A stretch of DNA of 64,000 nucleotides from JABWBD01 sp040768665 (GTDB lineage: Bacteria; Planctomycetota; Planctomycetia; Pirellulales; Thermoguttaceae): assembly GCA_040768665.1 (NCBI GenBank), contig JAXGMN010000021.1, positions 1-64,000 of the forward strand, given 5' to 3'. The notes beneath the pieces are model-generated. The model was not told where the DNA came from, made no database searches, and saw only the letters and a program-made list of their open reading frames with translations. Position 1 is the stretch's first letter, and the number at the start of each line of letters is the position of its first letter. A program made the translations under genes and the position numbers. Shown here piece after piece: positions 17,103 through 26,252 of this stretch.

Positions 17103-18373
17103 GTGAAGCTTCCTCGCACAGGGCCGCGCGGTTCAACGACAACGAGGGGTATCTCGAGCCGATGCTTCGGCGCCTCGTGTTCGGCCGTTTTGCGAGCCTC
17201 GATCATGGCCAGCTCGTGATTGAAGACGGCGGCAATCGCCGGGAATTCGGACTGTGCGATGAGGATTCTCTGGCAGCCAACATTGAGATCCGCGATCCTC
17301 GCTTCTACCGCCACGTGGTTTTCGGCGGGAGTCTCGGCGCCGCGGAGGCGTATGTCCGGGGATACTGGACCTGTGACAACCTGGTCGACCTGATCCGGAT
17401 CTTCTGCCAAAACGGCGCGGCATCGGCCGGTCTCGAGGGTGGTCCGGCCCGTATCCTCAGCCCGCTTGCCAGGATTGGCCACTGGTTGAGACGAAACACT
17501 GTTTCGGGCAGCCGCCACAACATCGCCGCCCATTACGATCTGGGCAACGAGTTCTTTTCGTTGTTCCTTGACGAGACGATGGCGTATTCGTGCGCGGTCT
17601 TCCCGCGTGCCGAAAGCACGCTTCATGAGGCATCGGTAGCAAAGTTCGATCGCATCTGCCGGAAACTGGCTCTGACGGCAGATGATCACGTACTGGAAAT
17701 CGGCACGGGGTGGGGCGGTTTCGTCCTTCATGCCGCGAGAGAATATGGATGCCGCATCACGACAACCACCATTTCGCGCAAGCAGTACGAATACAGCCGG
17801 CAGCAGGTGGCGGCGGCCGGCCTGTCCGACCGCGTCACCGTGCTCTGCGAGGATTACCGTGCGCTAACGGGTTTGTTCGACAAGCTCGTCTCGATCGAGA
17901 TGATCGAGGCCGTGGGACACGAGTACTTCGACACATTCTTCCGCGCGTGTTCCGAGCGGCTCAAGCCCCACGGGATGCTGCTGCTTCAGGCGATCGTTAT
18001 TCCCGACCAGCGTTTCGAACGCTATCGGCGGTCGGTGGATTTCATCCAGCGATACATCTTTCCCGGCGGCTGCCTGCCCTCGATCGGGGCCATCTGTCAT
18101 TCGCTGGGGCGCGCGGCGGATCTTCAGCTCTCCCACCTGGAGGACATCACACCCCATTATGCCGAGACCCTGGCGCTGTGGCGGCAGCAATTCCGCGCGA
18201 ACTTGGATCAAGTGCGGCAACTGGGGTTCTCCGAGGAGTTCATTCGCACTTGGGAGTTCTACTTCTGTTACTGCGAAGGTGGCTTCCGCGAACGGGTAAT
18301 CGGCGACGTCCAAATCTTGCTGACAAAGCCGGCGTATCGCACGCCGGCAATCCTTGTGCCATGGTCACCGTAG
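17099..18373 (+). CDS. Cyclopropane-fatty-acid synthase family methyltransferase
   Basis: A 424-residue SAM-dependent enzyme that would add a methylene or methyl group to an unsaturated acyl chain of membrane phospholipids. AHYDLGNEFF (144-153), YSCAVF (163-168, equivalent to the catalytic-site Cys of E. coli Cfa), the SAM loop VLEIGTGWGG (198-207) and MIEAVG (268-273, with the Glu equivalent to E239 of Cfa) are all present, as is FYFCYCEGGF near the end. An AAGGCGGA site precedes the ATG, which overlaps the DUF1365 stop. It converges on DUF2177. Whether the product is a cyclopropane, methyl-branched or furan acid depends on partners. Confidence 0.85.
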   Translation: MSEASSHRAARFNDNEGYLEPMLRRLVFGRFASLDHGQLVIEDGGNRREFGLCDEDSLAANIEIRDPRFYRHVVFGGSLGAAEAYVRGYWTCDNLVDLIRIFCQNGAASAGLEGGPARILSPLARIGHWLRRNTVSGSRHNIAAHYDLGNEFFSLFLDETMAYSCAVFPRAESTLHEASVAKFDRICRKLALTADDHVLEIGTGWGGFVLHAAREYGCRITTTTISRKQYEYSRQQVAAAGLSDRVTVLCEDYRALTGLFDKLVSIEMIEAVGHEYFDTFFRACSERLKPHGMLLLQAIVIPDQRFERYRRSVDFIQRYIFPGGCLPSIGAICHSLGRAADLQLSHLEDITPHYAETLALWRQQFRANLDQVRQLGFSEEFIRTWEFYFCYCEGGFRERVIGDVQILLTKPAYRTPAILVPWSP

Positions 18374-18769
18374 CCAATTTCCGATCAGGTAGCCGAAGGC
18401 CGTGACCGACGCCGCCAACACCGTACCCCACACCATGTCGACAACGGTCACAATCCACGGCCAATTCTTGACCGTTGCCTGGTTCGTCAGGTCGTAGGTC
18501 GCGTAAGTGATCAGGCCGAAAAAAGCCCCCAGCAGCAACGCCCTGCGGAACGAACCGGTCTGGAGTCCCGGGACAACGGCGAATACGAGCAGGCCGGCAA
18601 TGAAGAGCAGGTAGAAGATGATGGCTGCCCACCAGTTGGGCTGGTCGCTGAGAAGGAATCCCAACCGGTTCTTATAGAAGCCGCGGGCCACCAAGGCCAG
18701 CCAGACGATATCGATCGCCAGGAATCCGGCGAATGTGGCCGCGTACAGCTTGAGGTAGTAGATCATCAT
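18365..18769 (-). CDS. DUF2177 small membrane protein
   Basis: A 134-residue membrane protein with four predicted hydrophobic helices (LYAATFAGFLAIDIVWLALVA, AAIIFYLLFIAGLLVFAVV, ALLLGAFFGLITYATYDL, IVTVVDMVWGTVLAASVTAFGYL). The pattern TYATYDLTNQATVKNWP is characteristic of DUF2177. The function is unknown; homologues travel with CFA/DUF1365 clusters. It is the last gene of a four-gene minus-strand operon, 34 bp after the CFA-type gene, and its 3' end overlaps that of the opposing CFA synthase by 9 bp. Confidence 0.8.
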   Translation of the reverse strand: MMIYYLKLYAATFAGFLAIDIVWLALVARGFYKNRLGFLLSDQPNWWAAIIFYLLFIAGLLVFAVVPGLQTGSFRRALLLGAFFGLITYATYDLTNQATVKNWPWIVTVVDMVWGTVLAASVTAFGYLIGNWLR

Positions 18770-18803
18770 CTGCGTTTCCTTTTCTCGGCACCGCGCGTTT
18801 GCT

Positions 18804-19853
18804 TCAGTGCTGGCGCTCGTTGTCCTGACGCTTGGAAAAGAGGTAGTGGGATACGAACCATTCGCTTCCGCCCCGGTAGCCAAAAAGCTCGGAGCAGGCC
18901 ATGAAGAACATCCGCCAGCGCTGGAGTTGGCGGGCGGCATCCTTTGGTGCCAGCGTCGCATCGAACAATCGCAACAGATCGGATCGCTGGGCGTCGCAAC
19001 TGGCCAGCCAGGCTTCCAGGGTGCGCGCGTAGTGGACGCCCGAGAATCGCCATCGGTCCTCGAGCACCAGGTCGCGCTGGAAGTGCAGCAGCCAGTCGTC
19101 GGAGGGCATGATTCCACCGGTGAAGAAGTGCCGCCCCATCCAATTCGACTGCCCCTCGGTCTCAAACGGATAGGCGAACTTCGCGTGGCAGAAGATATGC
19201 ACCATCAGCTTGCCGGCCGGCTTCAGCCAGGTGGAAATCCGGCGGAGCAACGCGTCGTGGTTGCGCACGTGTTCAAACATCTCCACCGACAACACCCGGT
19301 CAAATCGACGTTCGGTGCTGAAGTCCGCAATGTTGGCGGTGAACACTTCGATGTTTTTCAGTCCGAGGTCGCGGCAACGCGACTGGATGAACTCCCGTTG
19401 CGTGCGAGAATTGGAGATCGCCTGGACGTAGCATCCAGGATAGTGCTGTGCAATCCAGAGCGAGAGCGAGCCCCAGCCGCAACCCAATTCCAGGATCTCC
19501 ATCCCGTCCTCGACGGACGCGCGCCGGCAGAACAGCTCCAGCATCGCATCTTCCGCCTGGGCCAGGTTCGTGTCGGCCTGAGGCCAGTAGCAGCAACTGT
19601 ATTTCAGCCGCGGGCCAAGGACCCGTTGGAAGAACTCGCTGGGGACCTCGTAGTGCTGCACGTTGGCGGCGTCCGTGGCGATGGCGATCGGGCTGGATCG
19701 CAATTCTTCAACGAAGCGGCGCAGCGGTTCCCCGGGTTCGGCGGCCTCGCGCTCTGCCTCTCGCTCAAGACGGCGCGCCATGAGCCGGCGCATGCCGAAA
19801 CGAATCAGCCAATCCGGGAGGACGGCCCGTTCGGCCAGATCAATCAGGTCCAT
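18804..19853 (-). CDS. Second CFA-synthase-like SAM methyltransferase
   Basis: A 349-residue methyltransferase of the cyclopropane-fatty-acyl-phospholipid synthase family, clearly different from the one at 17.1 kb. It has QHYEVPSEFF (66-75), YSCCYW (85-90), the SAM loop ILELGCGWGS (120-129) and VEMFEHVRN. This subgroup, with the SCCYW and HIFCHAKFAYPFE segments, also resembles coclaurine N-methyltransferase-like proteins, so the acceptor may not be an acyl chain. The ATG at 19853 has an AGGGAGG site 10 bp upstream and overlaps the DUF1295 stop by 14 bp; an upstream extension to 19931 exists but runs over the neighbour. Confidence 0.8.
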   Translation of the reverse strand: MDLIDLAERAVLPDWLIRFGMRRLMARRLEREAEREAAEPGEPLRRFVEELRSSPIAIATDAANVQHYEVPSEFFQRVLGPRLKYSCCYWPQADTNLAQAEDAMLELFCRRASVEDGMEILELGCGWGSLSLWIAQHYPGCYVQAISNSRTQREFIQSRCRDLGLKNIEVFTANIADFSTERRFDRVLSVEMFEHVRNHDALLRRISTWLKPAGKLMVHIFCHAKFAYPFETEGQSNWMGRHFFTGGIMPSDDWLLHFQRDLVLEDRWRFSGVHYARTLEAWLASCDAQRSDLLRLFDATLAPKDAARQLQRWRMFFMACSELFGYRGGSEWFVSHYLFSKRQDNERQH

Positions 19854-20652
19854 TGGATTTCGCCTCCCTCTTGGGGAACCAAGGGACAAAGGCGCTGGTG
19901 GTGCGCTGATACCGCCGGTAGTCTTCGCCACGGCTGGCCAGCGCCTGCGCCTCGGTCGGCGGGATGCCCGTCACCCTGAGCAGGAAGTAGAGCATTACGG
20001 CGGGCGAGACAATCGTTGCCCACCAGTACGGAGCCCCAACCGCCAAGGCAACGTAGCTCCACCAGTGCAGCCATTCGAAGAAGTAATTGGGATGTCGCGA
20101 GTAGCGCCACCATCCTTCGCGGCAGGTCTTGCCGCGGCTTTCCGGCCGCTGCTTGAAGCGGGCAAGTTGCCGGTCGGCAAGGATCGTGTTGATGACGCTG
20201 ATGCACCAGATTACGACACCGACAACATCCCACCCCGTCCAGCGATCCACGGGATGGTAGGCGATGATCAGAATCGGCAGGGCGAAGAACACGGCTGCGA
20301 GGGCCTGGATCTGGAAAAAGATGAACAATCTCCTCTGGGCAGCCGGGCCCCATCGCTCGCGAAGCGCGCGGTAGCGACCCTCTTCCGGGCGACCAACGAC
20401 ACGGTCCAGCAGAAGATACGTCGCCAGCCGCAGAGACCAGGTGCCGATCAACACAGCCGCCAGGACGCGACGCGCAAAATACCCGTCGGAAGTTGCCGCG
20501 AAAAACACTCCCAGGATGCCCACGGCCGCTGTCCAGCCCACGTCGACAATCCCAGCGTTGCTCGTCTTTCGCTGGACGATCCAAAGTATGGCCATTAGGA
20601 TGGACGCGGCTGCCAGTCCGGTAAGGACCTGTATTCCAAGGTAAACCGACAT
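19840..20652 (-). CDS. DUF1295 membrane protein (steroid-reductase/ICMT-like fold)
   Basis: A 270-residue integral membrane protein with about seven hydrophobic segments and the hallmark RHPNYFFEW (186-194) near the C-terminus, shared with steroid 5-alpha-reductases and isoprenylcysteine methyltransferases. The family may reduce or methylate lipid double bonds using NADPH or SAM; this is inference. The ATG at 20652 has a GAGGAGG site. It lies 40 bp after the radical SAM gene and overlaps the downstream methyltransferase by 14 bp, so it is tightly co-expressed with them. Confidence 0.85.
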   Translation of the reverse strand: MSVYLGIQVLTGLAAASILMAILWIVQRKTSNAGIVDVGWTAAVGILGVFFAATSDGYFARRVLAAVLIGTWSLRLATYLLLDRVVGRPEEGRYRALRERWGPAAQRRLFIFFQIQALAAVFFALPILIIAYHPVDRWTGWDVVGVVIWCISVINTILADRQLARFKQRPESRGKTCREGWWRYSRHPNYFFEWLHWWSYVALAVGAPYWWATIVSPAVMLYFLLRVTGIPPTEAQALASRGEDYRRYQRTTSAFVPWFPKREAKSNGPD

Positions 20653-20692
20653 GGTTGCGATCCTCCTCGCGCGTCCTTGCCGCCGCGTCTGT

Positions 20693-22477
20693 TCAGGCGG
20701 AACCGACTTCCGCTTCACGTCGCAGAAAAACAACTTGCGGCGTCACATATTGGCATCGCGAAGCCCCCGGGGAATCCTCCGCCTTCACGGCGTCGTTGAC
20801 ATCATAGAACATTGGCGGCTCATAAGTCCAACCCTCTGCCAGCCGCCGCTCCTCTTGCCGTATCTTCCACGACACGTACCAACCGCCAAGTGCCGCAGAT
20901 AGCCGCGAGGACCAGCCGAACTCGCGGTTCATCTCCGCCAGAAGCCTGGATAGCTCGGCGTGCCGTGCCGGCTCCTTTTGATAGTACCGTTTTACGCCCG
21001 CGACGACCGCGGAATAAGTGCTCGCCATTCCTCGAACTTCCCAGGTGAATCGCCTCCGAATCCGCGGGTCCGGATGGTTCCTGTACCGTTTCCAGCCGGC
21101 CAAAGTCGTGCGCAGCACCCGCAACATGCTCGGACCGTTGACCGAGAAATCGCGCTCGAATGCCCGCACGATCAGTTCAGACTCCAGGCCGGCGGGAATG
21201 TGGGGATGCCGGTAATTGAACCGATATTGGCCGTGCGTGTCAGGCAGGGGGCACTCGGACTCATCCAGCATGCGCCCCTCGGCCGTGATTTCTGCGCGCA
21301 GCGGTGTGCCCGGCAAAGGCATGTAGAGCATGAACTGATGGAAGTCGGTATTGTGCCGCACCGCATGGTCGATAACCTCGTCCATGTTCTCCGGCGTGTG
21401 GTTTTCGAGCCCGATAATCGTCGAGCCCAACACCCGAATCCCATGCGATTGAAGCTCTCGAACCAGAGCAAACGTGTCGATTTCATCGAGCTTCGTATAC
21501 TGACTGTTTTCTCCCTCGATGCCCATCCAAACCCAGGAGATTCCCAAGGCGATGAGTTCTTCGATCGAATAACTCCGAAGCACGTTGGCCGAGCTGAAAA
21601 CGTACAGCATCCACGACTTGTCATGCTGCGCCATCAATTCCAACAACCGCAGCGCTCGACGGCGATGAAAGAGGAAGTTCTCGTCCATCACGAAGAAGGA
21701 CCGGTTCGCAAGTATCCCTTCGATCTGGCACATGATGTCGAACAACTCGTCGCCCGTGCGATAGAAATCAACCCACTTGCCCTTGCCCCCGAACATGGCC
21801 GAGGTCGCGCAGAAGTTGCATCCGATCGGGCAACCGACCGATGGGATCAAAGTCGCGGCGACGCCAGCCGGCTTTTCCTTGACCGAAACTCCCATGTTGC
21901 GCGTCCCGATCCTTGTGGGGATGACCGGATGACGCACGGGTTGGCCCGGGGCATCGCCCAGATACCGGCGAAACCAACGCACGCCCTCGCCCCGAACGAC
22001 CCAGTCCGCGTCCACGCGGTCTTCCAGGTCCGCGATGTTGCTGACGTGCCCGCCGACCACAATCACGGCCTCCGGCTGGTAGTGGCGGATCAGTTCACAC
22101 ATCTTCTGGACTTTGAGCACGTTGGTCGTAATGCTGCTGATTCCCACGACATCGTAGCGTCGCCAGCGAATCTCATCGACCAATCGGTCCAAGGTCGGAA
22201 AGTCCAGCAGCGTGCAAGGCGCTGAAACATTGGCCTGAATGAGCATTAACCCCCAGGAACGGTGAAACATCCGGAGCGAGAAAGGGCCTTCCACGCGCGT
22301 AACTTGATTGTGGTACAACTCCATCGGGTTGATTACCCGGCTACCGTATTCATCGTCCTGCGCATAGGGGCCGAAGACGCTCGTCAATAGGACCCTGGCC
22401 CGGCTGCCTAACGGGTGCGGCATCGTGGATCGAAGGGTGGAAAAGTCCGGTTCGCTAGCGACTTGTTTAAATCTCAC
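20693..22477 (-). CDS. Cobalamin-binding radical SAM protein
   Basis: A 594-residue enzyme with an N-terminal B12-binding-like Rossmann domain (about 25-180; YDVVGISSITTNVLKVQ and AVIVVGGHVSNI) and a radical SAM core. The iron-sulfur ligands are C216, C220 and C223 in GCPIGCNFC, and the strand LGSTIIGLENHTPENMDEV follows. The C-terminal 170 residues are family-specific. Enzymes with this architecture include hopanoid methylases and other C-methyltransferases acting on unactivated carbons. As first gene of an operon with DUF1295, a CFA-like methyltransferase and DUF2177, it probably modifies a lipid. A GTG start at 22477 is used with a modest AGGA site. The divergent neighbour is a DUF1571 gene. 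Confidence 0.85.
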   Translation of the reverse strand: MRFKQVASEPDFSTLRSTMPHPLGSRARVLLTSVFGPYAQDDEYGSRVINPMELYHNQVTRVEGPFSLRMFHRSWGLMLIQANVSAPCTLLDFPTLDRLVDEIRWRRYDVVGISSITTNVLKVQKMCELIRHYQPEAVIVVGGHVSNIADLEDRVDADWVVRGEGVRWFRRYLGDAPGQPVRHPVIPTRIGTRNMGVSVKEKPAGVAATLIPSVGCPIGCNFCATSAMFGGKGKWVDFYRTGDELFDIMCQIEGILANRSFFVMDENFLFHRRRALRLLELMAQHDKSWMLYVFSSANVLRSYSIEELIALGISWVWMGIEGENSQYTKLDEIDTFALVRELQSHGIRVLGSTIIGLENHTPENMDEVIDHAVRHNTDFHQFMLYMPLPGTPLRAEITAEGRMLDESECPLPDTHGQYRFNYRHPHIPAGLESELIVRAFERDFSVNGPSMLRVLRTTLAGWKRYRNHPDPRIRRRFTWEVRGMASTYSAVVAGVKRYYQKEPARHAELSRLLAEMNREFGWSSRLSAALGGWYVSWKIRQEERRLAEGWTYEPPMFYDVNDAVKAEDSPGASRCQYVTPQVVFLRREAEVGSA

Positions 22478-22853
22478 GGCGGGTGTCCTGCCTTAATGAC
22501 GGGCCGCAACATTCCCCTCAGGATAACCAGGAGCGCTTGATTCGGAAAGGTAGCCGGTATTGTGAGGCGATCCTGTCAACACCGACCGACTTTTTCTTGG
22601 CCTCCCCAGCACGAACGGCACCCCGTCCCGTTGGAACCGCACCAAGAGGCTGTACTCCCTGCGATTGGCGGTAGATTGGTTTCCCCCAGAGGCGTGTGAT
22701 TGCCAAACGCTTTCCAATCTGAGAAATCGCAAACTTGGTGGGCCAGACTCAACGGCGGCGATCTGTGGTGTAGAATTTGTGAAATGTGTGACCGCCCGTG
22801 CATCAGACGGTTCAGGGCCTGCGTTCGTTTTCACGACAGACAGTGAGTTGAGC
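22478..22853. other. Divergent promoter region without genes
   Basis: This 376-bp gap lies between the minus-strand lipid operon and the plus-strand DUF1571 gene. I see no gene or clear repeat. Promoters for both directions must be here, but no unambiguous boxes were found. Confidence 0.5.
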
Positions 22854-23681
22854 ATGCATAGACCACGTCTCCTTGCCGTTGCGGCGCTGGCAGCCGGCTT
22901 GTGGCTGGCGGATACCGGATGGGCCGCAAAACCGTCCCCTTCGATCCAACACCCCTTGGAACCGTTCCTTCGCCGGGCCAGAGATCTCCTCCAGCGGATC
23001 GAGACGATCAGCGACTACACCTGCACCATTGTCCGGCGGGAACGGATCGGAGAGGAGCTTCAGGGATTTGAGTGGATCTACGCGAAACTCCGCCACGAAC
23101 CAGGGCCGGCCGGCCACGGAGACGCGCCGATCTCGGTCTACCTGCGTTTTCTCGGCCCGGAGGAAGTGGCGGGCCGCGAGGTGATCTATCGACCGGCCGC
23201 CTATGGTGACAAGCTGATCGTTCGCCGGGGGGGAACCCGCTTTGCCTACGTGACCGCCTCGATCAAGCCCGATGGTGATCTGGCCATGCAGAACAGCCGT
23301 TATCCGGTTACCGCAATCGGACTGGAGAACATGCTGAGGCGCCTGATTGAAGTGGGCGAGGAAGACGTCCAGCGCGGAGAATGCCAGGTCCAGTACTTCA
23401 CCGACGCGAAGATCGATGGGCGGTCATGCGAGGCAATCCGAGTCACGCATCCGTTCCGCCGTCCCTACTTCCGCTATCATGTTGCCGAAATCTTCGTCGA
23501 CGACGAATTGCAGGTCCCGGTGCGATTCGCCTCTTACGACTGGCCGGAGCAGGAAGGCGGCAAACCGCGACTGCTGGAAGAGTATACTTTCACTCAGCTC
23601 CGGCTCAACGTTGGACTGAGCGACACCGACTTCGACTACCGCAACAGCGAATACGGCTTCCGGAAGGACTACCAGCCGTAG
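22854..23681 (+). CDS. Secreted DUF1571 protein
   Basis: A 275-residue protein with an N-terminal signal peptide (MHRPRLLAVAALAAGLWLADTGWAAK; cleavage probably after about residue 25) and a DUF1571 domain (about 35-270). This family is abundant in planctomycetes and may have a LolA/LolB-like beta fold for lipid or lipoprotein handling in the periplasm; that is structural inference. Characteristic parts are ISDYTCTIVRRERIGEEL, ISVYLRFLGPEEVAGREVIY and LLEEYTFTQLRLNVGLSDTDFDY. The frame is open upstream to 22665, but only the start at 22854 gives a signal peptide. Confidence 0.75.
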   Translation: MHRPRLLAVAALAAGLWLADTGWAAKPSPSIQHPLEPFLRRARDLLQRIETISDYTCTIVRRERIGEELQGFEWIYAKLRHEPGPAGHGDAPISVYLRFLGPEEVAGREVIYRPAAYGDKLIVRRGGTRFAYVTASIKPDGDLAMQNSRYPVTAIGLENMLRRLIEVGEEDVQRGECQVQYFTDAKIDGRSCEAIRVTHPFRRPYFRYHVAEIFVDDELQVPVRFASYDWPEQEGGKPRLLEEYTFTQLRLNVGLSDTDFDYRNSEYGFRKDYQP

Positions 23682-23760
23682 GGGAATGGAGTATTGGAGT
23701 GATGGAATGATGGAAAGCGAACTGCACGAATCCACCAATCCAATAGTCCACTAAGCAACG

Positions 23761-23847
23761 TTCGAGAAAAAAGTGTCAGGAACCATTTGTGCGAAGCACC
23801 CGAAGGGCCGGTTTCCGGCGAATGGTTCCTGACACTTATTTCTCGAT
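23761..23847. repeat. Hairpin repeat with GTGTCAGGAACC arms
   Basis: Arms at 23761-23787 and 23821-23847 are complementary over 27 bp with three mismatches, including a perfect 17-bp core (AAGTGTCAGGAACCATT, 23771-23787 and its complement 23821-23837). It fills the gap between the convergent DUF1571 and metG genes. The motif resembles REP-type palindromes associated with IS200-like transposases. Confidence 0.7.
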
Positions 23848-23872
23848 CAATACTAATCCATTACTCCAATCC

Positions 23873-25921
23873 TCAATGCAGCCGCTGGCCAGGCTGCGCG
23901 CCCTCGTCGGGCGACAGCAGGTAGATCTCGCTCCCGCCGGGACCGGCGGCAACGACCATCCCTTCGCTGACGCCGAATTTCATGGGCCGCGGTGCCAAAT
24001 TGGCCACGCAGACCACGAGCCTGCCGACGAGTTGCTCCGGCTTGTAGGCGCTCTTGATCCCGGCAAAAACCGTCCGGCGATGTTCCCCGCCAAGACTGAG
24101 CACCAGCTTTACCAGCTTCTTGGCTTCGGGCACCTCCTCGGCCGCAACGACCCGCGCGATCCGCAGATCGACCTTCTGAAAGTCGTCGATCGTGCACTCG
24201 GCGGCCAGCGGCTCAGCGATCAGCGGTTCGCCGCTGTCCTGCCAGGCGGCGGGCGCGGCCCCGGTCTCTGTTTCCGGCAGGGAAGCAGCTTTGCTTTCTT
24301 CGATCATGGCATCCACCTGTTCGCGTTTGACGCGGGTCATCATGTGTTCGAATCGGCTGACGGATTTCCCCACAAGCGGGCGCTTCGACTCGTCCCAGCG
24401 CTCGATCGGCTGGTTCAGCAGCTCCCCGGTCTGCCTGGCTAGTTTCGGCAGCACCGGCGCGAGATACACCGCCAATTGCCTGAAGAGGTTCAGCCCGATG
24501 GTGCAGGCATCGCGAAGCTCTTCCACCTTCGACGGGTCCTTCTTGAGGTTCCAGGGAGCCGTGCGTTCAACGAACTGGTTCGCACGATCGCCTGCCGCCA
24601 GGACCAGCCGCATGGCCCGGTTGTAATCGCAGGCTTCGTAGGCGTCGGCGATCAGATCGCCGTCGTTGGCGGCCTGCTCGAACAGCCCGCCGTCGTCCGG
24701 ATAGGCGTCGGCCAAACCGGTCTGCTCGGCAAAACGGGCGGTGCGGCTTGCCAGGTTGACGATGTTTCCCACCATATCGGCATTGACCTTCGCGACGAAC
24801 TCCTCGAGGTTCATGTCGAGGTCTTCCACTCGCGGCGTCAGCTTCGACGCGTAGTAATAGCGAAGGTAGGACGGATCGAGGTGCTTCAGGTATGTCGAGG
24901 CCCGGACGAATGTGCCCTTGGACTTCGACATCTTCTCGCCGTTGACGGTGAGGAAGCCATGGATATGGACCATCCGCGGCAAACTGTAACCGGCCGTCTT
25001 GAGCATCGCCGGCCAGAAAAGCGTGTGGAAGTAGGTGATGTCTTTGCCGATGAAGTGGTGGATTTCCGTCTGGTCGCTCTTCCACCAGTCGTCGAACCGC
25101 TCGCCGGTCCGGTTGCACCACTGGGCGGTGGAGGCCATGTAGCCGATCGGCGCGTCGAACCAGACGTACCAGTAGTTGCCCGGCGAATCGGGGATCTCGA
25201 AACCGAAGTAGGGCGCCGGCCGCGAGATATCCCAATCGCGAAGCGGCTCGCCGAGAAAGTGGCCCTTGAGATAATTGGCCACTTCGGACTGCAGATGCCC
25301 GCCGCTCTGGGTCCACTCGGCGAGAAACCCGTGCAGTTGCTCGATCTCGACGAACAGGTGCGGAGCGCTCCGGATCTCCGGCGTCGCTCCGGAGAGGGTG
25401 CTCAGCGGGTCAATCAGCTCCGTCGGGCTGTAGGTATGGCCGCAGCGGTCGCAGCTATCGCCATACTGTTCGGGCGCCTTGCAGAAGGGGCACGTCCCCT
25501 TGACGAACCGGTCGGCCAGAAACGTGCCGGCGACCGGATCGAACAGTTGCGTGACCTCCCGCTCGACAACCAGGCCGGCCTTGCGCAGCGCGACCCAGAA
25601 TTCGCCGCAGAGTTGACGGTTCTCCGGCGAGTGGGTGCTGCCATAGTTGTCGAACTCGATGTCGAATCCGGAAAAATCCTTGATGTGCGCCTCCTGCATC
25701 CGCCCGATCAACTCCTCCTCGGAAATCCCTTCCTTGCGGGCGCTGATCATCATGGCGGTTCCATGGGTATCGTCGGCGCACAGATAGATGCAGCGGTTTC
25801 CTCGCAACTTCTGGAAACGCACCCAGATATCGGTTTGCAGATACTCGACGAGGTGGCCGAGATGGATGTGCCCGTTGGCGTACGGCAGGGCACTGGTCAC
25901 GAGGATCCGTCGCGTCGTCAT
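23873..25921 (-). CDS. metG: Methionyl-tRNA synthetase
   Basis: A 682-residue cytosolic class I synthetase that charges tRNA-Met. The HIGH motif is HIHLGH (18-23), KMSKS is near residue 330, the zinc knuckle is CPFC...CDRC, and a C-terminal EMAP-type tRNA-binding domain (about the last 105 residues, from DDFQKVDLRIARVV) is present, so it is the long dimeric form. The ATG at 25921 (MTTRRILVTSALPYANG) was preferred to an upstream ATG at 25966 because family proteins begin there. It is separated from glnA by 450 bp and is probably its own transcription unit. Confidence 0.95.
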   Translation of the reverse strand: MTTRRILVTSALPYANGHIHLGHLVEYLQTDIWVRFQKLRGNRCIYLCADDTHGTAMMISARKEGISEEELIGRMQEAHIKDFSGFDIEFDNYGSTHSPENRQLCGEFWVALRKAGLVVEREVTQLFDPVAGTFLADRFVKGTCPFCKAPEQYGDSCDRCGHTYSPTELIDPLSTLSGATPEIRSAPHLFVEIEQLHGFLAEWTQSGGHLQSEVANYLKGHFLGEPLRDWDISRPAPYFGFEIPDSPGNYWYVWFDAPIGYMASTAQWCNRTGERFDDWWKSDQTEIHHFIGKDITYFHTLFWPAMLKTAGYSLPRMVHIHGFLTVNGEKMSKSKGTFVRASTYLKHLDPSYLRYYYASKLTPRVEDLDMNLEEFVAKVNADMVGNIVNLASRTARFAEQTGLADAYPDDGGLFEQAANDGDLIADAYEACDYNRAMRLVLAAGDRANQFVERTAPWNLKKDPSKVEELRDACTIGLNLFRQLAVYLAPVLPKLARQTGELLNQPIERWDESKRPLVGKSVSRFEHMMTRVKREQVDAMIEESKAASLPETETGAAPAAWQDSGEPLIAEPLAAECTIDDFQKVDLRIARVVAAEEVPEAKKLVKLVLSLGGEHRRTVFAGIKSAYKPEQLVGRLVVCVANLAPRPMKFGVSEGMVVAAGPGGSEIYLLSPDEGAQPGQRLH

Positions 25922-26100
25922 TCGTGGTTGTCTCGTTGGCACGGGGTCGCCTCGCTCAGACGACAAGCAAGTGGGCGTGGAGGACGGCGACTGTTGTGAA
26001 ACGGCTTATTGTAGCCGAATGGTCCCCCGACGGGGAGGGCCAAATCAGAGACACTCGCCGCAGTCTGGCGGTTCGGGAAAGCCGAAAGAGGGGCGGAAAG

Positions 26101-26201
26101 GCATGGTTCAGAAGCGTTTGACAGTCACTTTGCCGGGACGTGTTTATTTCGGCAGCCTTCCAGGAATTTGGCGTGGAGCCGGCCGCCGTTTCTGAACCAT
26201 G
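26101..26201. repeat. Inverted repeat in the glnA-metG spacer
   Basis: CATGGTTCAGAA (26101-26112) and its exact complement TTCTGAACCATG (26190-26201) flank a 77-bp GC-rich interior. This could be a small mobile or REP-like element; no target duplication was evident. Confidence 0.45.
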
Positions 26202-26216
26202 CCGGCGGAAAAAGCG

Positions 26217-26252
26217 GGCCCCCGTGATCTGCGGGGGCGGATTACGGGGGCC
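26217..26252 (-). terminator. Possible glnA terminator hairpin
   Basis: GGCCCCCGTGATC (26217-26229) pairs with GATTACGGGGGCC (26240-26252) with one mismatch. It lies about 120 bp past the glnA stop codon. There is no strong U-tract, so the role is tentative. Confidence 0.4.

Noticed and set aside
24476..25999. 507-codon plus-strand frame over metG
   Set aside because: It is an antisense shadow of methionyl-tRNA synthetase.
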